In this document: positions 10,508 through 21,419 of the stretch, one piece after another
How positions within the stretch are numbered: the first letter of the stretch is position 1
Layout of the letters: each line of letters opens with the position of its first letter
Assembly: GCF_946408925.1 (NCBI RefSeq)
Contig: NZ_CAMJUE010000002.1
Location: 1-64,000, forward strand
Length of the DNA: 64,000 nt
Direction of reading: 5' to 3'
Source: an uncultured Methanobrevibacter sp.
Lineage (GTDB): Archaea > Methanobacteriota > Methanobacteria > Methanobacteriales > Methanobacteriaceae
Position numbers and translations under genes: made by a program
The notes under the pieces: generated by a model
The model's database searches: none
What the model saw: only the letters and a program-made list of their open reading frames with translations
What the model was told of the DNA's origin: nothing

Positions 10508-10958
10508 ATGTTTAATTTTATTTTTTAAATTAATAAATTTTTGTAAAATTATCCGTATTTTTGAATATGTATTGATTTAAATTATTTTCTTTATTGAACT
10601 TTTTTTCCTAGATAACTTGAAATCGTCCTCTAAATTGAAGTAGTTTTAAAATAGTGTTTTTAACTAATTCATATTTGAAATATTCTTATATTTTAAAAAA
10701 ATTAGGGGAATTTTTGTTTTTTTAATATTGCGCTTTTCATGATTGTTATCGTATATTTCATTGATTTTTACCCATTTACAGTAATGAGATTATTTCCTAG
10801 TAAATCGGGATTTTATACCTATTTTTCATTTGTCATATTTTTCATGGTGTATTTTTATTTTAAGATTTTTATATCTTTAATTTAATAAAAAAGGATTATT
10901 ATAGTGTATTTTTTTGTTTAAAGAGTTTACAGTTGAAATATACCTCTCTGGGAGGTAA

Positions 10959-11849
10959 TTAATTTTTTATTAGGTCTACTCGACTTAACATCATCATTGC
11001 AAATATTGTCAGCAGGAATCCGCAAAACATTAGGATTGTCGGGAGTTCTGAGTATATTAGAAATCCAAAAATCAAAGCTGCAAATGGTTCCGCTCCGGAT
11101 AGCAGTATGGATGATACACCTGAATCAATATATTTTAAACTGACTGTTGAGAAGATATATGGGAGTGCAAAGGAACATGTTGAATGTATGAGTAGAAATA
11201 TGATTGTTAATGTCGGATTGATTGAGATGAAAGTATTTATTTGGTTAAAACTTGTAAATGGAATTAATGCTATTGAAATAAATATTATTGAATAAAATAA
11301 TATGGTGTATGTATGGTTTCCATTTTCGATAGCTTTTTTTGAAGCCATCAGATAAACTGCCCAGAATAATCCTGCTCCAATTCCTGAAATAATTCCCAAT
11401 GAGGGAATATTTGAAAGATCACCTTCCAAAACACCGGTCATTAAGACACATCCAAAAATGGCTAATGTCATACAGATAATCTTTTTTGAGGTAATTTTTT
11501 CTTCAAATAATATGAATGCAAAGACCAATACATAAATTGGAGCTAATGACAACAGAACTGCAGCTAGCGAAAGTGGAACAGTATTCATTGATTCATTATA
11601 ACATAAATTGAGTCCGACAATACATGCCGCACAGATTAAAAATAATGGCATGTCCTTTAATCTTATTTTTAATAATCTTTTATCTGTAAGAAGAATTGAA
11701 ATTAAAATAGGTAATATCGCTATTGAAAACCTTAAAAACAATAATGTTGTCGAATCAATTCCGTTTTGTGTCAATGTGCGAACAAATATTCCGCTTGATC
11801 CAAACAAAAATCCTGCTATGATTGGGAAAATCAAATAAAGTTTTTTCAT
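10959..11849 (-). CDS. EamA/DMT family transporter
   Basis: ~10 TM; GSSGIFVRTLTQNG...SLAPIYVLVFAFILFEEKIT...PFAALIFGFLIYSE. Confidence 0.9.
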   Translation of the reverse strand: MKKLYLIFPIIAGFLFGSSGIFVRTLTQNGIDSTTLLFLRFSIAILPILISILLTDKRLLKIRLKDMPLFLICAACIVGLNLCYNESMNTVPLSLAAVLLSLAPIYVLVFAFILFEEKITSKKIICMTLAIFGCVLMTGVLEGDLSNIPSLGIISGIGAGLFWAVYLMASKKAIENGNHTYTILFYSIIFISIALIPFTSFNQINTFISINPTLTIIFLLIHSTCSFALPYIFSTVSLKYIDSGVSSILLSGAEPFAALIFGFLIYSELPTILMFCGFLLTIFAMMMLSRVDLIKN

Positions 11850-11857
11850 AATATCCC

Positions 11858-12943
11858 TTAGTATGAGTAAATGTTCCATGAAACGGTATAGTATTCACAC
11901 GAATTATTCAAAGGAACTTTCAAATCATTAATTAACTGCATTTCATTATATTGTGGGTCAATATGATAAGTAATCTTATTTGAATAGGTATTATTGTCAT
12001 AATTTATAACTTCTGTGCTTATATTTCCCAAATCAATTTCTCCAGTGGGGTTTACAATATCCACAGTATAGTATTCCGGCTCCGCTCCTGCAAATGCGAT
12101 TGTAAATCGTAAGAAAATAACCGCAGCAACTGCAAAACATATTAATATGTGATTGAATTTATATCTTATTTCTCTAACTCCCTGCTTTTTAAAAATCGGA
12201 GGGGTAAGTTCATTAGTTTTAACTAAGTTCCTGTCGTTTATTTTTTCTCCAAAAATTTTATTCATATAATATCCGTTTCTATAAACCAGATAAAGTCCGA
12301 ATATTCCAAAATATGAAGGTGTTGCAAAAAGTCCTCCATCTATTATTCCTATGAAAAGACAACTTGAAGCGAATGCCAGAATAAAATTTGTAAGCCATGG
12401 CCTTCTTTGTGATGCAAGAACTATGGTTATAAACAATACCGGAATGAGTAAAATCACTAAAAATGCAAAACTTGGAAGATATGAATATAGGCCAACTCCA
12501 GTGTTAATGTTGTTTTCAATAAAGGGTCCCATTATCTTGGTTATGACTTCTCCTAAAATGGACTTTAGAAGGTGGGTATGCAAAATGCTTGTGGAACTCA
12601 TGCCGTTTGTCATAGAGCAAAATACAGTATTAAGTTTAATTCCCATTTGCAGTCTGAAAATAACTTCTAAAATTATTCCTAAAATCAATAAAACTGCACT
12701 AATAACGATTGAAATCTTTAAATATTTGGTAGTGTCAATTTCCTTTTTAATCACTTGGGATAAAATTAATAATAAACCAAAAATCCCGAAAAATATTATG
12801 TCTTTGCCTTTAGAAGATCCCATTAAAAATAAATATGTTGCCGGTCTTATAATGGGATTTAAGATGTCTGTTATGAAAATTACTCCTGCAAGCAATATGA
12901 ATATGATTCCAATTAGTATAGTTTTATTAACTTTCATTAACAA
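11858..12943 (-). CDS. Multi-TM hypothetical membrane protein
   Basis: Long ORF with several TM helices and an extracytoplasmic C-terminus; no family recognised. Confidence 0.7.
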   Translation of the reverse strand: MLMKVNKTILIGIIFILLAGVIFITDILNPIIRPATYLFLMGSSKGKDIIFFGIFGLLLILSQVIKKEIDTTKYLKISIVISAVLLILGIILEVIFRLQMGIKLNTVFCSMTNGMSSTSILHTHLLKSILGEVITKIMGPFIENNINTGVGLYSYLPSFAFLVILLIPVLFITIVLASQRRPWLTNFILAFASSCLFIGIIDGGLFATPSYFGIFGLYLVYRNGYYMNKIFGEKINDRNLVKTNELTPPIFKKQGVREIRYKFNHILICFAVAAVIFLRFTIAFAGAEPEYYTVDIVNPTGEIDLGNISTEVINYDNNTYSNKITYHIDPQYNEMQLINDLKVPLNNSCEYYTVSWNIYSY

Positions 12944-12977
12944 TAATTTAATTATAATACTTTATAAAAGTGATGTA

Positions 12978-13787
12978 ATGTTTCCAATAGAATATTTCAT
13001 AGGACTGATATTAATTGGGGTATGTGCAGGTTTTGCATCAGGATTGCTTGGAGTGGGTGGAGGATTTTTAATAGTTCCTTTACAATACTTCTTGCTTAAA
13101 TACATTGGTGTGGAACCTAATTTGGCCATTTTGATTTCATTTGGAACCAGTTTGGCAATTATAATTCCAACATCTTTAAGTGGAGCCTACAGGCACACTC
13201 AATCAATGGACAATATCATTAACCCCGGCATTAAATTAGGTATTTTTGGAATAATCGGTGGTGTTTTAGGGGGATTTGTAGCATCAGGATTATCTTCAGG
13301 AGTATTGGAAATAATATTTGGATGTCTATTACTGTTCATCACTATAAACAATATAGTCAACATCAACAAAGAACGTGAAGCGGCCAGAATTCCTTTTAAT
13401 TTGTTGTCTTCAGCTATAATTGGAATATTGGTAGGATTTTCATCAGGTCTTCTGGGTGTTGGCGGAGGCATATTTCTAATAGCAATTTTGACTGCGCTTT
13501 TAGGATTTTCAATGATTGAAGCAATTGGAACCTCCTCAATATTCATATGTTTAACAGCAATTGGAGGATTCTTATCTTATATGGTATCTGGTTGGGGAGT
13601 CAATACTTTCCCATATTCAATAGGATATGTTAGTATTATTAATTTTTTATTAATTGCAGCTTTTTCAGTACCATTGGCTTCAATTGGTGCAAAATATGCT
13701 CATAGGGTTCCTCAAAAAAAGTTAAAAGTAATATTTTCAATATTGGTATTTTACATGGCATTAAAGATGCTTGGAGTTTTACCGTAA
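12978..13787 (+). CDS. TauE/SafE family sulfite/anion exporter
   Basis: GLILIGVCAGFASGLLGVGGGFLIVP...GILVGFSSGLLGVGGGIFLI duplicated motif; ATG 12978 rather than the 12351 track start. Confidence 0.93.
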   Translation: MFPIEYFIGLILIGVCAGFASGLLGVGGGFLIVPLQYFLLKYIGVEPNLAILISFGTSLAIIIPTSLSGAYRHTQSMDNIINPGIKLGIFGIIGGVLGGFVASGLSSGVLEIIFGCLLLFITINNIVNINKEREAARIPFNLLSSAIIGILVGFSSGLLGVGGGIFLIAILTALLGFSMIEAIGTSSIFICLTAIGGFLSYMVSGWGVNTFPYSIGYVSIINFLLIAAFSVPLASIGAKYAHRVPQKKLKVIFSILVFYMALKMLGVLP

Positions 13788-13797
13788 GGTGATAAAA

Positions 13798-14154
13798 ATG
13801 GATAGGAAAGTAGGAAAAAATTTTGATGATGAAATCGCAGAAGATATTTTTGATAGATTAAGAAACGTTGAAGGAAAAACAAAGCCTAAAAATGAAAATA
13901 AATTAAGGAATATTACAAATTTAATGAATGAGGCTCAGTACTTGGAAAGTAAAGGAAAATATGATGAGGCTATTGTTTTTTATAAACAGGTTATTTTTGC
14001 TCTTCCAGATTCCCATAAAGCATATGATGCAATAATAAACATTTATCAAATGCAAGGAAATGTTGATGGTGAAAAAAACATATTAAGAAAAGCCATCACC
14101 GGATGTAGAGATAATGAAAAGTTTAAAAAGAGATTAGATGAACTTAACCGTTAA
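13798..14154 (+). CDS. Small TPR-like protein
   Basis: EAQYLESKGKYDEAIVFYKQVIFALPDSHKAYDAIINIYQMQG; ATG 13798 after GGTGAT. Confidence 0.75.
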   Translation: MDRKVGKNFDDEIAEDIFDRLRNVEGKTKPKNENKLRNITNLMNEAQYLESKGKYDEAIVFYKQVIFALPDSHKAYDAIINIYQMQGNVDGEKNILRKAITGCRDNEKFKKRLDELNR

Positions 14155-14474
14155 GTTAAAATATCATGTTTGAATGCATCCCGAACATGTAGTTTTCATT
14201 TTTAAATTTGTCCTGGGGCAAATTTCTTTTAGTTTATTTTTCATTTTAAATTAATCTCCTGTTCTGAAGATTATGCAATTTTTGACATTCTCTTTTTGTA
14301 TTCTGTTTGTGCGGATTTTTGATTATTATTGATGTTCAAGTTGTCTTGTTTAAAACTTGATATTAAGGTATATTATTTAAATAATATTACAAACATAAAA
14401 TAATTATTAATTAAAATGTGTTGTTAGTTTAAAATTAAAAATTTTATACTATATAATAATTTTATTGTGATTTT

Positions 14475-15185
14475 ATGAATAAAAAAATTAAGATTGGTAT
14501 AATTTTATTTATTATAATATTTATTGGCGGTTTTTTTGTATATTCTCAATTTTATTATCATGCAGAAAAAACAGCAAATGATTATATTAATGGGACAGAA
14601 GATGTGAATGTTAGTAAAATGTCTAAAGGACTATTTTTGGATGGTTACGGAAATGACAGTGCAATCATATTTTACCCCGGTGCTAAAGTAGAATATACTT
14701 CATATTTGCCATTATTAACTAATTTGGCCAGTAAGGGCATTGATTGCTATCTTGTAGAAATGCCCTTTAATTTGGCATTTTTCGGCACTAACAGTGCAGA
14801 TGATATTATTGACAATTCCGATTACAAACATTATTTCATGGCAGGACATTCACTTGGGGGAGCTATGGCTGGATCATATGTAAATGAGACAGACAAGGAT
14901 ATTGATGGTTTAATATATCTCTCTGCCCATACACCTAAAGGGATTGATGTTCCTGTTTTATCTATCAGAGGTACAAATGATGGCATTATTAATTTAGAAG
15001 GATATCAGGAAGCCAAGCAATTGGTAAAAAATAATTTTACAGAAATAGTTATTCCTGGCGGAAACCATGCCCAATTCGGATATTATGGAAAACAAAATGG
15101 GGATGGTGAAGCGACTATCACTGCTGAAAATCAGCAAAATCAAAGTTTTAATGCTATAATGAAATTCGTTGATTATTATACTTAA
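14475..15185 (+). CDS. Membrane-anchored alpha/beta hydrolase
   Basis: FMAGHSLGGAMAGSYV nucleophile elbow; N-terminal TM; GTNDGI and GGNHAQFG. Confidence 0.88.
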   Translation: MNKKIKIGIILFIIIFIGGFFVYSQFYYHAEKTANDYINGTEDVNVSKMSKGLFLDGYGNDSAIIFYPGAKVEYTSYLPLLTNLASKGIDCYLVEMPFNLAFFGTNSADDIIDNSDYKHYFMAGHSLGGAMAGSYVNETDKDIDGLIYLSAHTPKGIDVPVLSIRGTNDGIINLEGYQEAKQLVKNNFTEIVIPGGNHAQFGYYGKQNGDGEATITAENQQNQSFNAIMKFVDYYT

Positions 15186-15222
15186 TATTTTTCATTTATA
15201 GCACTTTACTTGATGATTTATC

Positions 15223-15432
15223 TTAAAAATGCAATCTGATTATGAATGATATTATAAACATAAGTATGGCGAAATAAATTATAAATCTTCCATGTTTTTG
15301 ATATAGTGATGTATCCTTTTTCATGAAAACTAATGCTGCACCGTACAATAAACCAATTATTGGGGATACGATTGAAATAATATATCCAATTATTGGTATT
15401 ATTATGTTTCCTTCTTTTTCCATTTTTTTCAC
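15223..15432 (-). CDS. Small membrane protein (DUF4870/TM-type)
   Basis: IIPIIGYIISIVSPIIGLLYGAALVFMKKDTSLYQKHGRFIIYFAIL. Confidence 0.65.
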   Translation of the reverse strand: MKKMEKEGNIIIPIIGYIISIVSPIIGLLYGAALVFMKKDTSLYQKHGRFIIYFAILMFIISFIIRLHF

Positions 15433-15433
15433 C

Positions 15434-16294
15434 TTATTTTATCAAAACACCCATTCCCATGGTTGTAATTTGAATGTTGTCTCCACTAAAACCTATTAAT
15501 GAATAGTTAATGGTTAAGTCTATAATTCCATTGCCTCCGGCATTTTTGACTTTTGTAGCTAATTTAAGTAAAGATTCATCTTTACCGTCTTTTATACGAA
15601 TTAACTGTAAATATTCTGTTTTTTCATGTTCTGATTGTTGGATAATGTTATCTTTTTCAACAATAACTTCGCTATGGAATAATTTAATAAGATCATATTC
15701 TTTATCAATAATGTCTGAACTTGTTATGAAATAAAATTCAAAATCATTTAATAGCATATTGCTTTCCAGTTCATCATAAATTGGAAGCGCATCGGCATCA
15801 ATTTCAATATCTTTAGTTTCCCATTTCACTATATTCTGATTTTTTATTCTGGTTTTAATTTTATGTTCGTACTTTTTAATTGTTTTATTGAAATTTGAGA
15901 GGATTCCTCCAAAAACTGATAAAAGTATAAAATTAACTACAGTTGGAAATGCCGCCTGTAAAATAACTATTATTGATCCTGCTGTAATAATATTCCAACC
16001 TAATGTCGGATTTTTTAAAATAAAACTGTAAATTACAGTGTAGATAAAAAGAATAAATGCACTTATGGCGCCGATATTTTCTCCAATGATTTTATCGGCA
16101 AGTATGGTTTCTGCATATCCTGCAGCCAATGGTGCGAATATCAAACCTAAATTCCAACCGAAAATATCAATATGGAAAAATAAAAAGATTCCATAAACTA
16201 TAAGTCCGGCACTGGTTCCTGCAAAAATGCAGATTATAGATTTAATCGTATAAATTTTATCGATTTTTTTGTTTCTGAATTCCATATTATTCAA
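15434..16294 (-). CDS. Membrane protein with C-terminal YbjQ-like domain
   Basis: N-terminal TM region; [39 protein letters not shown] resembles the adjacent YbjQ protein. Confidence 0.65.
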   Translation of the reverse strand: MNNMEFRNKKIDKIYTIKSIICIFAGTSAGLIVYGIFLFFHIDIFGWNLGLIFAPLAAGYAETILADKIIGENIGAISAFILFIYTVIYSFILKNPTLGWNIITAGSIIVILQAAFPTVVNFILLSVFGGILSNFNKTIKKYEHKIKTRIKNQNIVKWETKDIEIDADALPIYDELESNMLLNDFEFYFITSSDIIDKEYDLIKLFHSEVIVEKDNIIQQSEHEKTEYLQLIRIKDGKDESLLKLATKVKNAGGNGIIDLTINYSLIGFSGDNIQITTMGMGVLIK

Positions 16295-16610
16295 ATTTTA
16301 TTGCAGTGCCATATGCTGTTACAAGTATTGTATTTCCCATAGTGCCTCCAAGATTATCATAAGAAATTTTAAGTCCGATTATTGCATTTGCATCTAGTTG
16401 TTCTGCTTTTTCAATCATACTTTGAACAGATATGTCACGGGCTTTTTGTATTTCTTCTTCATATCTTGAGGTTCTTCCACCTACAACATCACGTACTCCA
16501 GAAAATAAATCTTTGTAAATGTTAGCACCAATTAATGATTCTCCGGTAACTAATCCTTTATATTCAATAATTTTTTTATTTTCCAGAGTATTTGAAGATG
16601 TTAATATCAT
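16287..16610 (-). CDS. YbjQ family (UPF0145) protein
   Basis: [64 protein letters not shown]. Confidence 0.92.
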   Translation of the reverse strand: MILTSSNTLENKKIIEYKGLVTGESLIGANIYKDLFSGVRDVVGGRTSRYEEEIQKARDISVQSMIEKAEQLDANAIIGLKISYDNLGGTMGNTILVTAYGTAIKFE

Positions 16611-16617
16611 TTTATCC

Positions 16618-16809
16618 CTATTTGACGAAGGTCATTATGGCCCATATTATTAAAAATATTGCAATAACTACGTATAATATGACTTGTGATCTTTTTCTTT
16701 GTTTCAGTCTTGCGTCCCAGACTTTTTGACAATCCGGTGAGCACACTAGTTCGTTTAAAGGTATTGGGGTTCCACAAATTGGGCAATGTTTATGAGGTTC
16801 TACTGCCAT
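16618..16809 (-). CDS. DUF2116-type Zn-ribbon small membrane protein
   Basis: [26 protein letters not shown]...C-terminal TM. Confidence 0.85.
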   Translation of the reverse strand: MAVEPHKHCPICGTPIPLNELVCSPDCQKVWDARLKQRKRSQVILYVVIAIFLIIWAIMTFVK

Positions 16810-16821
16810 CTTATCATCTCC

Positions 16822-17610
16822 TTAAATTTTGAAAAATTCTTTAGTATTTTTATTAACTTGATTTGCAAGCTCTTCTGCATCTAATCCCATGCATAATGCA
16901 ATTGTCTCAAGGATGTGAGGTAAATATTTCGGTTCATTTCTGTTCTTTTTAGGTTTCTTATCAAAGTTTTTCGGTATTAAAAACGGTGCATCTGTTTCTA
17001 TCATTAATTTTTCAGGAGGAATCACACTAACTGCCTCTTGAAGGTTTCTTCCTCTTTTCATATCACAAATCCAACCGGTAACACCAATATAACAACCTAA
17101 ATCAATGTAATTTTGAGCTTCCTGTTTGGTTCCTGTAAAACAATGGACTACGGATTTTTCAACAACACTGTCATGTCTTTCTAAGATATTGTACAAATCT
17201 TCATGAGCTTCTCTTTCATGTAAAAATAATGGCATATCTAGTCTTTCTGCAAGTTCTACTTGGGCTTCAAACCATTTTCTCTGCAGGTCTTGCGGTGAAA
17301 AATTTCTATTGTAATCAAGACCGCATTCTCCAATAGCCACGACACAGTCATTTTTTGCTATTTTTTCCAACTCAAACATGCTGTGGCCATTGCAGGTTTT
17401 TGCATCATGAGGATGAACTCCTGATGTTGAAAATAATGTTCCTTCATATTTGGATGCATAATCTGCAGCCATTTGACTGGAGTGTACATTGGTTCCAGTA
17501 ATGATAAATTGTTTTACACCAACTTTTTTTGCTTCCTCGATTATTTCGACTCTGTCTTTTTTAAAAGATGAATGCATTAAGTTTAAGCCAATATCTATGA
17601 GATTATCCAC
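16822..17610 (-). CDS. tatD: TatD family hydrolase
   Basis: DIGLNLMHSSF...GVHPHDAKT...AIGECGLDYNR...HEREAHEDL...ETDAPFLIP. Confidence 0.95.
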   Translation of the reverse strand: MDNLIDIGLNLMHSSFKKDRVEIIEEAKKVGVKQFIITGTNVHSSQMAADYASKYEGTLFSTSGVHPHDAKTCNGHSMFELEKIAKNDCVVAIGECGLDYNRNFSPQDLQRKWFEAQVELAERLDMPLFLHEREAHEDLYNILERHDSVVEKSVVHCFTGTKQEAQNYIDLGCYIGVTGWICDMKRGRNLQEAVSVIPPEKLMIETDAPFLIPKNFDKKPKKNRNEPKYLPHILETIALCMGLDAEELANQVNKNTKEFFKI

Positions 17611-17618
17611 CGAATCAC

Positions 17619-18296
17619 CTATTCGCTAAGGACTTTGGTTCCTACATTTTCCCCGTTAACTGCTTTTATTAAGTTTTCAGGTTCAAAACCATTGGTAATA
17701 ACGGTTTCCAGGTTTGACCTTTTTATCATTTGAACTGCAGTTGTGTCAAAGAACTCATAGGTTCCGGCTTTAACATCTTTTCCACTTAAAAATTCAAGCA
17801 GGTCTGTTGCAGTGATTTCCGGAACAAGTTCGGCATCATCAAATTTATTAGGGTCTTTAGTATACATTCCGTCTACGGATGTCAGATTAATTAATTTGTC
17901 AGCCTGAATGTATTCTGCCAATATTGCTGAAACTGCATCAGTACTGTGGGCAGGTTCTGTTCCTCCCATGACAATAATTTTGCCGCTTGCTGAGAACTCA
18001 AGAGCTTCCTGGAAATTATGAGGGACTCTTTGATAAGCCGCATCGCCAAGTGCTGAAAGCATTAATTTCGCATTGATTCTTGTAACTTCTATTCCAATGT
18101 CATCACATTGTGCTTCACCGGCACCCAAATCACGAACAACACCAATATACTCTCTTGCAGGTTTGCCTCCACCCACAACAACATATATTTCATGTTCTTT
18201 GGCTAAATCTTTTAAAATAGTACTATACTCTTGGAATTTGGTACTATCATATTCTTTTAGTAAAATTGATCCTCCAATTGCAATAACAATTTTCAT
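17619..18296 (-). CDS. pyrH: UMP kinase (archaeal type)
   Basis: [11 protein letters not shown]...[13 protein letters not shown]...[18 protein letters not shown]...[12 protein letters not shown]. Confidence 0.93.
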   Translation of the reverse strand: MKIVIAIGGSILLKEYDSTKFQEYSTILKDLAKEHEIYVVVGGGKPAREYIGVVRDLGAGEAQCDDIGIEVTRINAKLMLSALGDAAYQRVPHNFQEALEFSASGKIIVMGGTEPAHSTDAVSAILAEYIQADKLINLTSVDGMYTKDPNKFDDAELVPEITATDLLEFLSGKDVKAGTYEFFDTTAVQMIKRSNLETVITNGFEPENLIKAVNGENVGTKVLSE

Positions 18297-18385
18297 ATAT
18301 TCACCTTATATGTAATGTATCTTTTAAATATTATTTAAGTTTTAATTAATATGACTGTTATATATTAGTTTAAAGGTGCTTTAAA

Positions 18386-19078
18386 ATGAGTTTGGAAGAT
18401 CAGATATATACAAGAAAATCTTGTCGAAATTACTTGGATGATGAAATAGATATGGATTTAATTCATGATTTCATGTCAAATGTCAAACCTCTTGTTGAAG
18501 ATATTGACTATCACTATGATATATTAACTTCAGATAAATTGAATATTCGCACTCGGTGGACTGCTCCTTACTATTTGTCATTATACTCTGAGAAAAAGGA
18601 ATATTATCAGGAAAACATTGGTTTTGTTTTCCAACAGTTGTCTTTATACCTTCAAAGTCTCGGAATCGGTAATTGCTGGGTGGGTATGGCTTCGCCTAAA
18701 ATTAAAAATGATGATTTTGTCATTGTAATCTCATTTGGAAAATCAGATAAAATGACTAGAGATAAGGATAGTTTTAAACGAAAACCTCTATGCGAAATTT
18801 CAGATTCAAACGATAAAAGGCTGATTCCTGCTAGACTTGCACCATCGGCTATCAATTCTCAACCATGGTATTTTAAACATAGTGGTAAAGATTTTGATGT
18901 TTATCAGGTTAAGCAGAATATATTAAAGCGTCAAATCCTTAAGAAATGGAATCCGATTGATGTGGGCATTGCATTAGCCCATATGTACGTTGCAAATCCC
19001 GAAACTTTTGAGTTTTATAAAAAAAGTGATTTTGATAATCTTAAAGGATATACATATACCGGAACTATTAAAATTTAA
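18386..19078 (+). CDS. Nitroreductase family protein
   Basis: IYTRKSCRNYLDDEID...LARLAPSAINSQPWYF. Confidence 0.88.
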   Translation: MSLEDQIYTRKSCRNYLDDEIDMDLIHDFMSNVKPLVEDIDYHYDILTSDKLNIRTRWTAPYYLSLYSEKKEYYQENIGFVFQQLSLYLQSLGIGNCWVGMASPKIKNDDFVIVISFGKSDKMTRDKDSFKRKPLCEISDSNDKRLIPARLAPSAINSQPWYFKHSGKDFDVYQVKQNILKRQILKKWNPIDVGIALAHMYVANPETFEFYKKSDFDNLKGYTYTGTIKI

Positions 19079-19099
19079 AAAAAAGAAAAAAATGAGGAT

Positions 19100-19783
19100 T
19101 TAAGCTTCCTGTGAAGCTAATCCTTTGTATAATAAACCTGCAATAACTGCACCAATTATTGGGGCTAAAATAAATACCCAAACTTGTTGTAATGCTTGTC
19201 CACCAAGGAAAAGAGCTGGTGCTAAACTGCGTGCAGGGTTAACAGATGTACCTGTTAATGGAATTCCCATAATGTGCACGAAAGCTAGTGTCAGACCAAT
19301 TACAATACCTGCAACTGCACTGTTTTCCGCTTTTTTAGTAACTCCAAGAACTGTAAATACAAATACAAATGTTAATATAATTTCAACAATTATGGCTCCT
19401 ACAACATTAAGTTCTACACTAGAAGCAGAGCCAAATCCGTTTTGACCAAGACCTGTTGCCGCATATCCTCCAAGGACTGGAGCAGAGTTTATTATAACTG
19501 CTAAAATTGCAATACCAATTATTGCACCAATACATTGGAATACGATATACATAATCAAGTCTTTAGTTTCTAATCTTCCATCAATCCACATTCCTATTGA
19601 AACTGCCGGATTGATGTGACATCCTGAGATATCACCAATTACATATGCCATAGCCACTATAGATAAACCGAATGCCAGTGCAATTCCCAGATTGCCCAAT
19701 ACGGAACCTGCTATAGCAGCACTTCCACAACCAAATAATACAAGAACCATTGTTCCTATTAATTCTGATATATATCTTTTCAT
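19100..19783 (-). CDS. aqpM: Aquaporin (AqpM-like)
   Basis: ISGCHINPAVSIG and GTSVNPARSLAPAL: both NPA boxes. Confidence 0.96.
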   Translation of the reverse strand: MKRYISELIGTMVLVLFGCGSAAIAGSVLGNLGIALAFGLSIVAMAYVIGDISGCHINPAVSIGMWIDGRLETKDLIMYIVFQCIGAIIGIAILAVIINSAPVLGGYAATGLGQNGFGSASSVELNVVGAIIVEIILTFVFVFTVLGVTKKAENSAVAGIVIGLTLAFVHIMGIPLTGTSVNPARSLAPALFLGGQALQQVWVFILAPIIGAVIAGLLYKGLASQEA

Positions 19784-19820
19784 AAATTTTTCCCTCAAAT
19801 GATATTACATTTTAATTATA

Positions 19821-20954
19821 TTAAAATCTTCTTATTCTTTTATAAAGTAAATATGCGATAAACAATACGAATAATATTAATATGAATGGGAATATGTGTA
19901 ATAATATTGAATCGTTTACTTTATCGAAGTGATATTCACTATCAAAGCCCATATGTTTGGCATCAGTATGGTTTTGAGTTATTTTCGCAAAATTGTATAA
20001 TAAATCATAATAGCTGATATGTGCTCCCTCATATTCTATGGAATCAGGCGCTCTGCCATTTTGATCCATATACTCTCTAACTATTCCTCCCATTTTAAAG
20101 AAATCATACACGGAATATTTGTCTTTTGCCATAAATGAAACGCCCATTGGATTTTCAGGTTCCTCAAATGATTTTGGAACATCGAGCCCATTTCCATTTA
20201 AATATGAACTGGTCATGTAGAGAAGTTGTGGAGCAGTGTAATTTCCATATGTGCCGGTCATCTCTTTGTCATTGCTGTTTATTAGTTCTTTACTTGCATT
20301 TGCCATTACAGATGGTTTGACAATGTTGCGGCTAATTAATCCATCACTCAATACTTTTTCATCATTTTCATGAGTATTTATAATATCTACAATTTCCTGT
20401 GCCATTTTTTTGTACATTTCGTCATCGTTTGTATCTAAAATTCCACTTTTGGCATTTTCCGGGAATTCTTTTGCCGGTTGGATATAATAGATTCCTGCAT
20501 TTTTGAGAAATGTTCCTGGATTGTGTAATCCTGCCAGATTTTCATTTGAATAATTGTCATCCCATGCTCTTCTTAAAAAGTTGGTATGATTGTCTAAATC
20601 ATAATTGCCGATATTGACGAATACGATTTGCTTGTCGGAATTTGCAGTATAACTGGCTAATTGCACATAATTTCCGGCATCCGATGCAGCTATATCAATA
20701 CTCACATCACTGGTTACTTCTATAGATCGCCATCCTTCTCCAGCGGCAGGGGCTTGATTGTCAACTATTACTTGAAGACTTCCGCCACTGATTTCCTCTA
20801 TATAACTCTTTAATGAGTTTAACATTTTTAAGTCACTGTCATGGTCTATAATGTTATCGGATGTAATGAAAACAGTTTTTGCTGCAGTTACATCTTGAAT
20901 AATAGGTGCTATTATCATTATAGCCATTATCAGTATTGCTATTTGCTTTTTCAT
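19821..20954 (-). CDS. Surface protein with pseudomurein-binding-repeat-like segments, signal peptide and C-terminal TM
   Basis: VREYMDQNGRAPDSIEYEGAHISYYDLLYNFAKI and APQLLYMTSSYLNGNG resemble PMB repeats. Confidence 0.65.
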   Translation of the reverse strand: MKKQIAILIMAIMIIAPIIQDVTAAKTVFITSDNIIDHDSDLKMLNSLKSYIEEISGGSLQVIVDNQAPAAGEGWRSIEVTSDVSIDIAASDAGNYVQLASYTANSDKQIVFVNIGNYDLDNHTNFLRRAWDDNYSNENLAGLHNPGTFLKNAGIYYIQPAKEFPENAKSGILDTNDDEMYKKMAQEIVDIINTHENDEKVLSDGLISRNIVKPSVMANASKELINSNDKEMTGTYGNYTAPQLLYMTSSYLNGNGLDVPKSFEEPENPMGVSFMAKDKYSVYDFFKMGGIVREYMDQNGRAPDSIEYEGAHISYYDLLYNFAKITQNHTDAKHMGFDSEYHFDKVNDSILLHIFPFILILFVLFIAYLLYKRIRRF

Positions 20955-21419
20955 GTCTCTTTTACCTTGATGTTTATTATAGTTTTATTATTTATTTTTA
21001 TCAATAAAATATTTTTCCCACTGATTTCAATATTTACTTTTAAATGTTATATTTTACTTTAAAATCAATTTTAAGGTCTATAAGTACATAGTTTTAAATA
21101 ATACTCTGTATAATAACTATTTTGAGGATTTAAAAAGATTATCTTTTATTTTGAGTTGAATATTGATTTGATTTAATAAATTTTTATTTTAACTTTTAAA
21201 TTGGGATTATCTTGTGAATTTGGCAAATTATTTGTTTGAAAATAATTTGTATGAGGTTGTTATTTTAATATCATCCTATGAATTTAGAGTTATTCTCAAA
21301 TTTAATGGTTTTGATTATTAATTTTAAATCTAAAACTGGAAATTAAAAAGTTAATTGCTAGTTAATAGCTTTTTGTTAATTAATGGTATTTATAATCGTC
21401 CTCAGATAGGTGATTTAAA

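Noticed and set aside
10941-10957. TACCTC-TCTGG-GAGGTA hairpin beside the EamA gene
   Set aside because: Only 6 bp with no clear T-run on the minus strand; too weak to call a terminator or operator.
12351-12977. Extended N-terminus of the TauE ORF in the track
   Set aside because: Lies antisense over the divergent membrane-protein gene; TauE starts naturally at ATG 12978.
14165-14225. Two consecutive inverted repeats (CATGTT..AACATG; AAATTTG..CAAATTT) as a structured RNA
   Set aside because: Short AT-rich stems in an AT-rich intergenic region; simplest reading is a terminator of the TPR gene.
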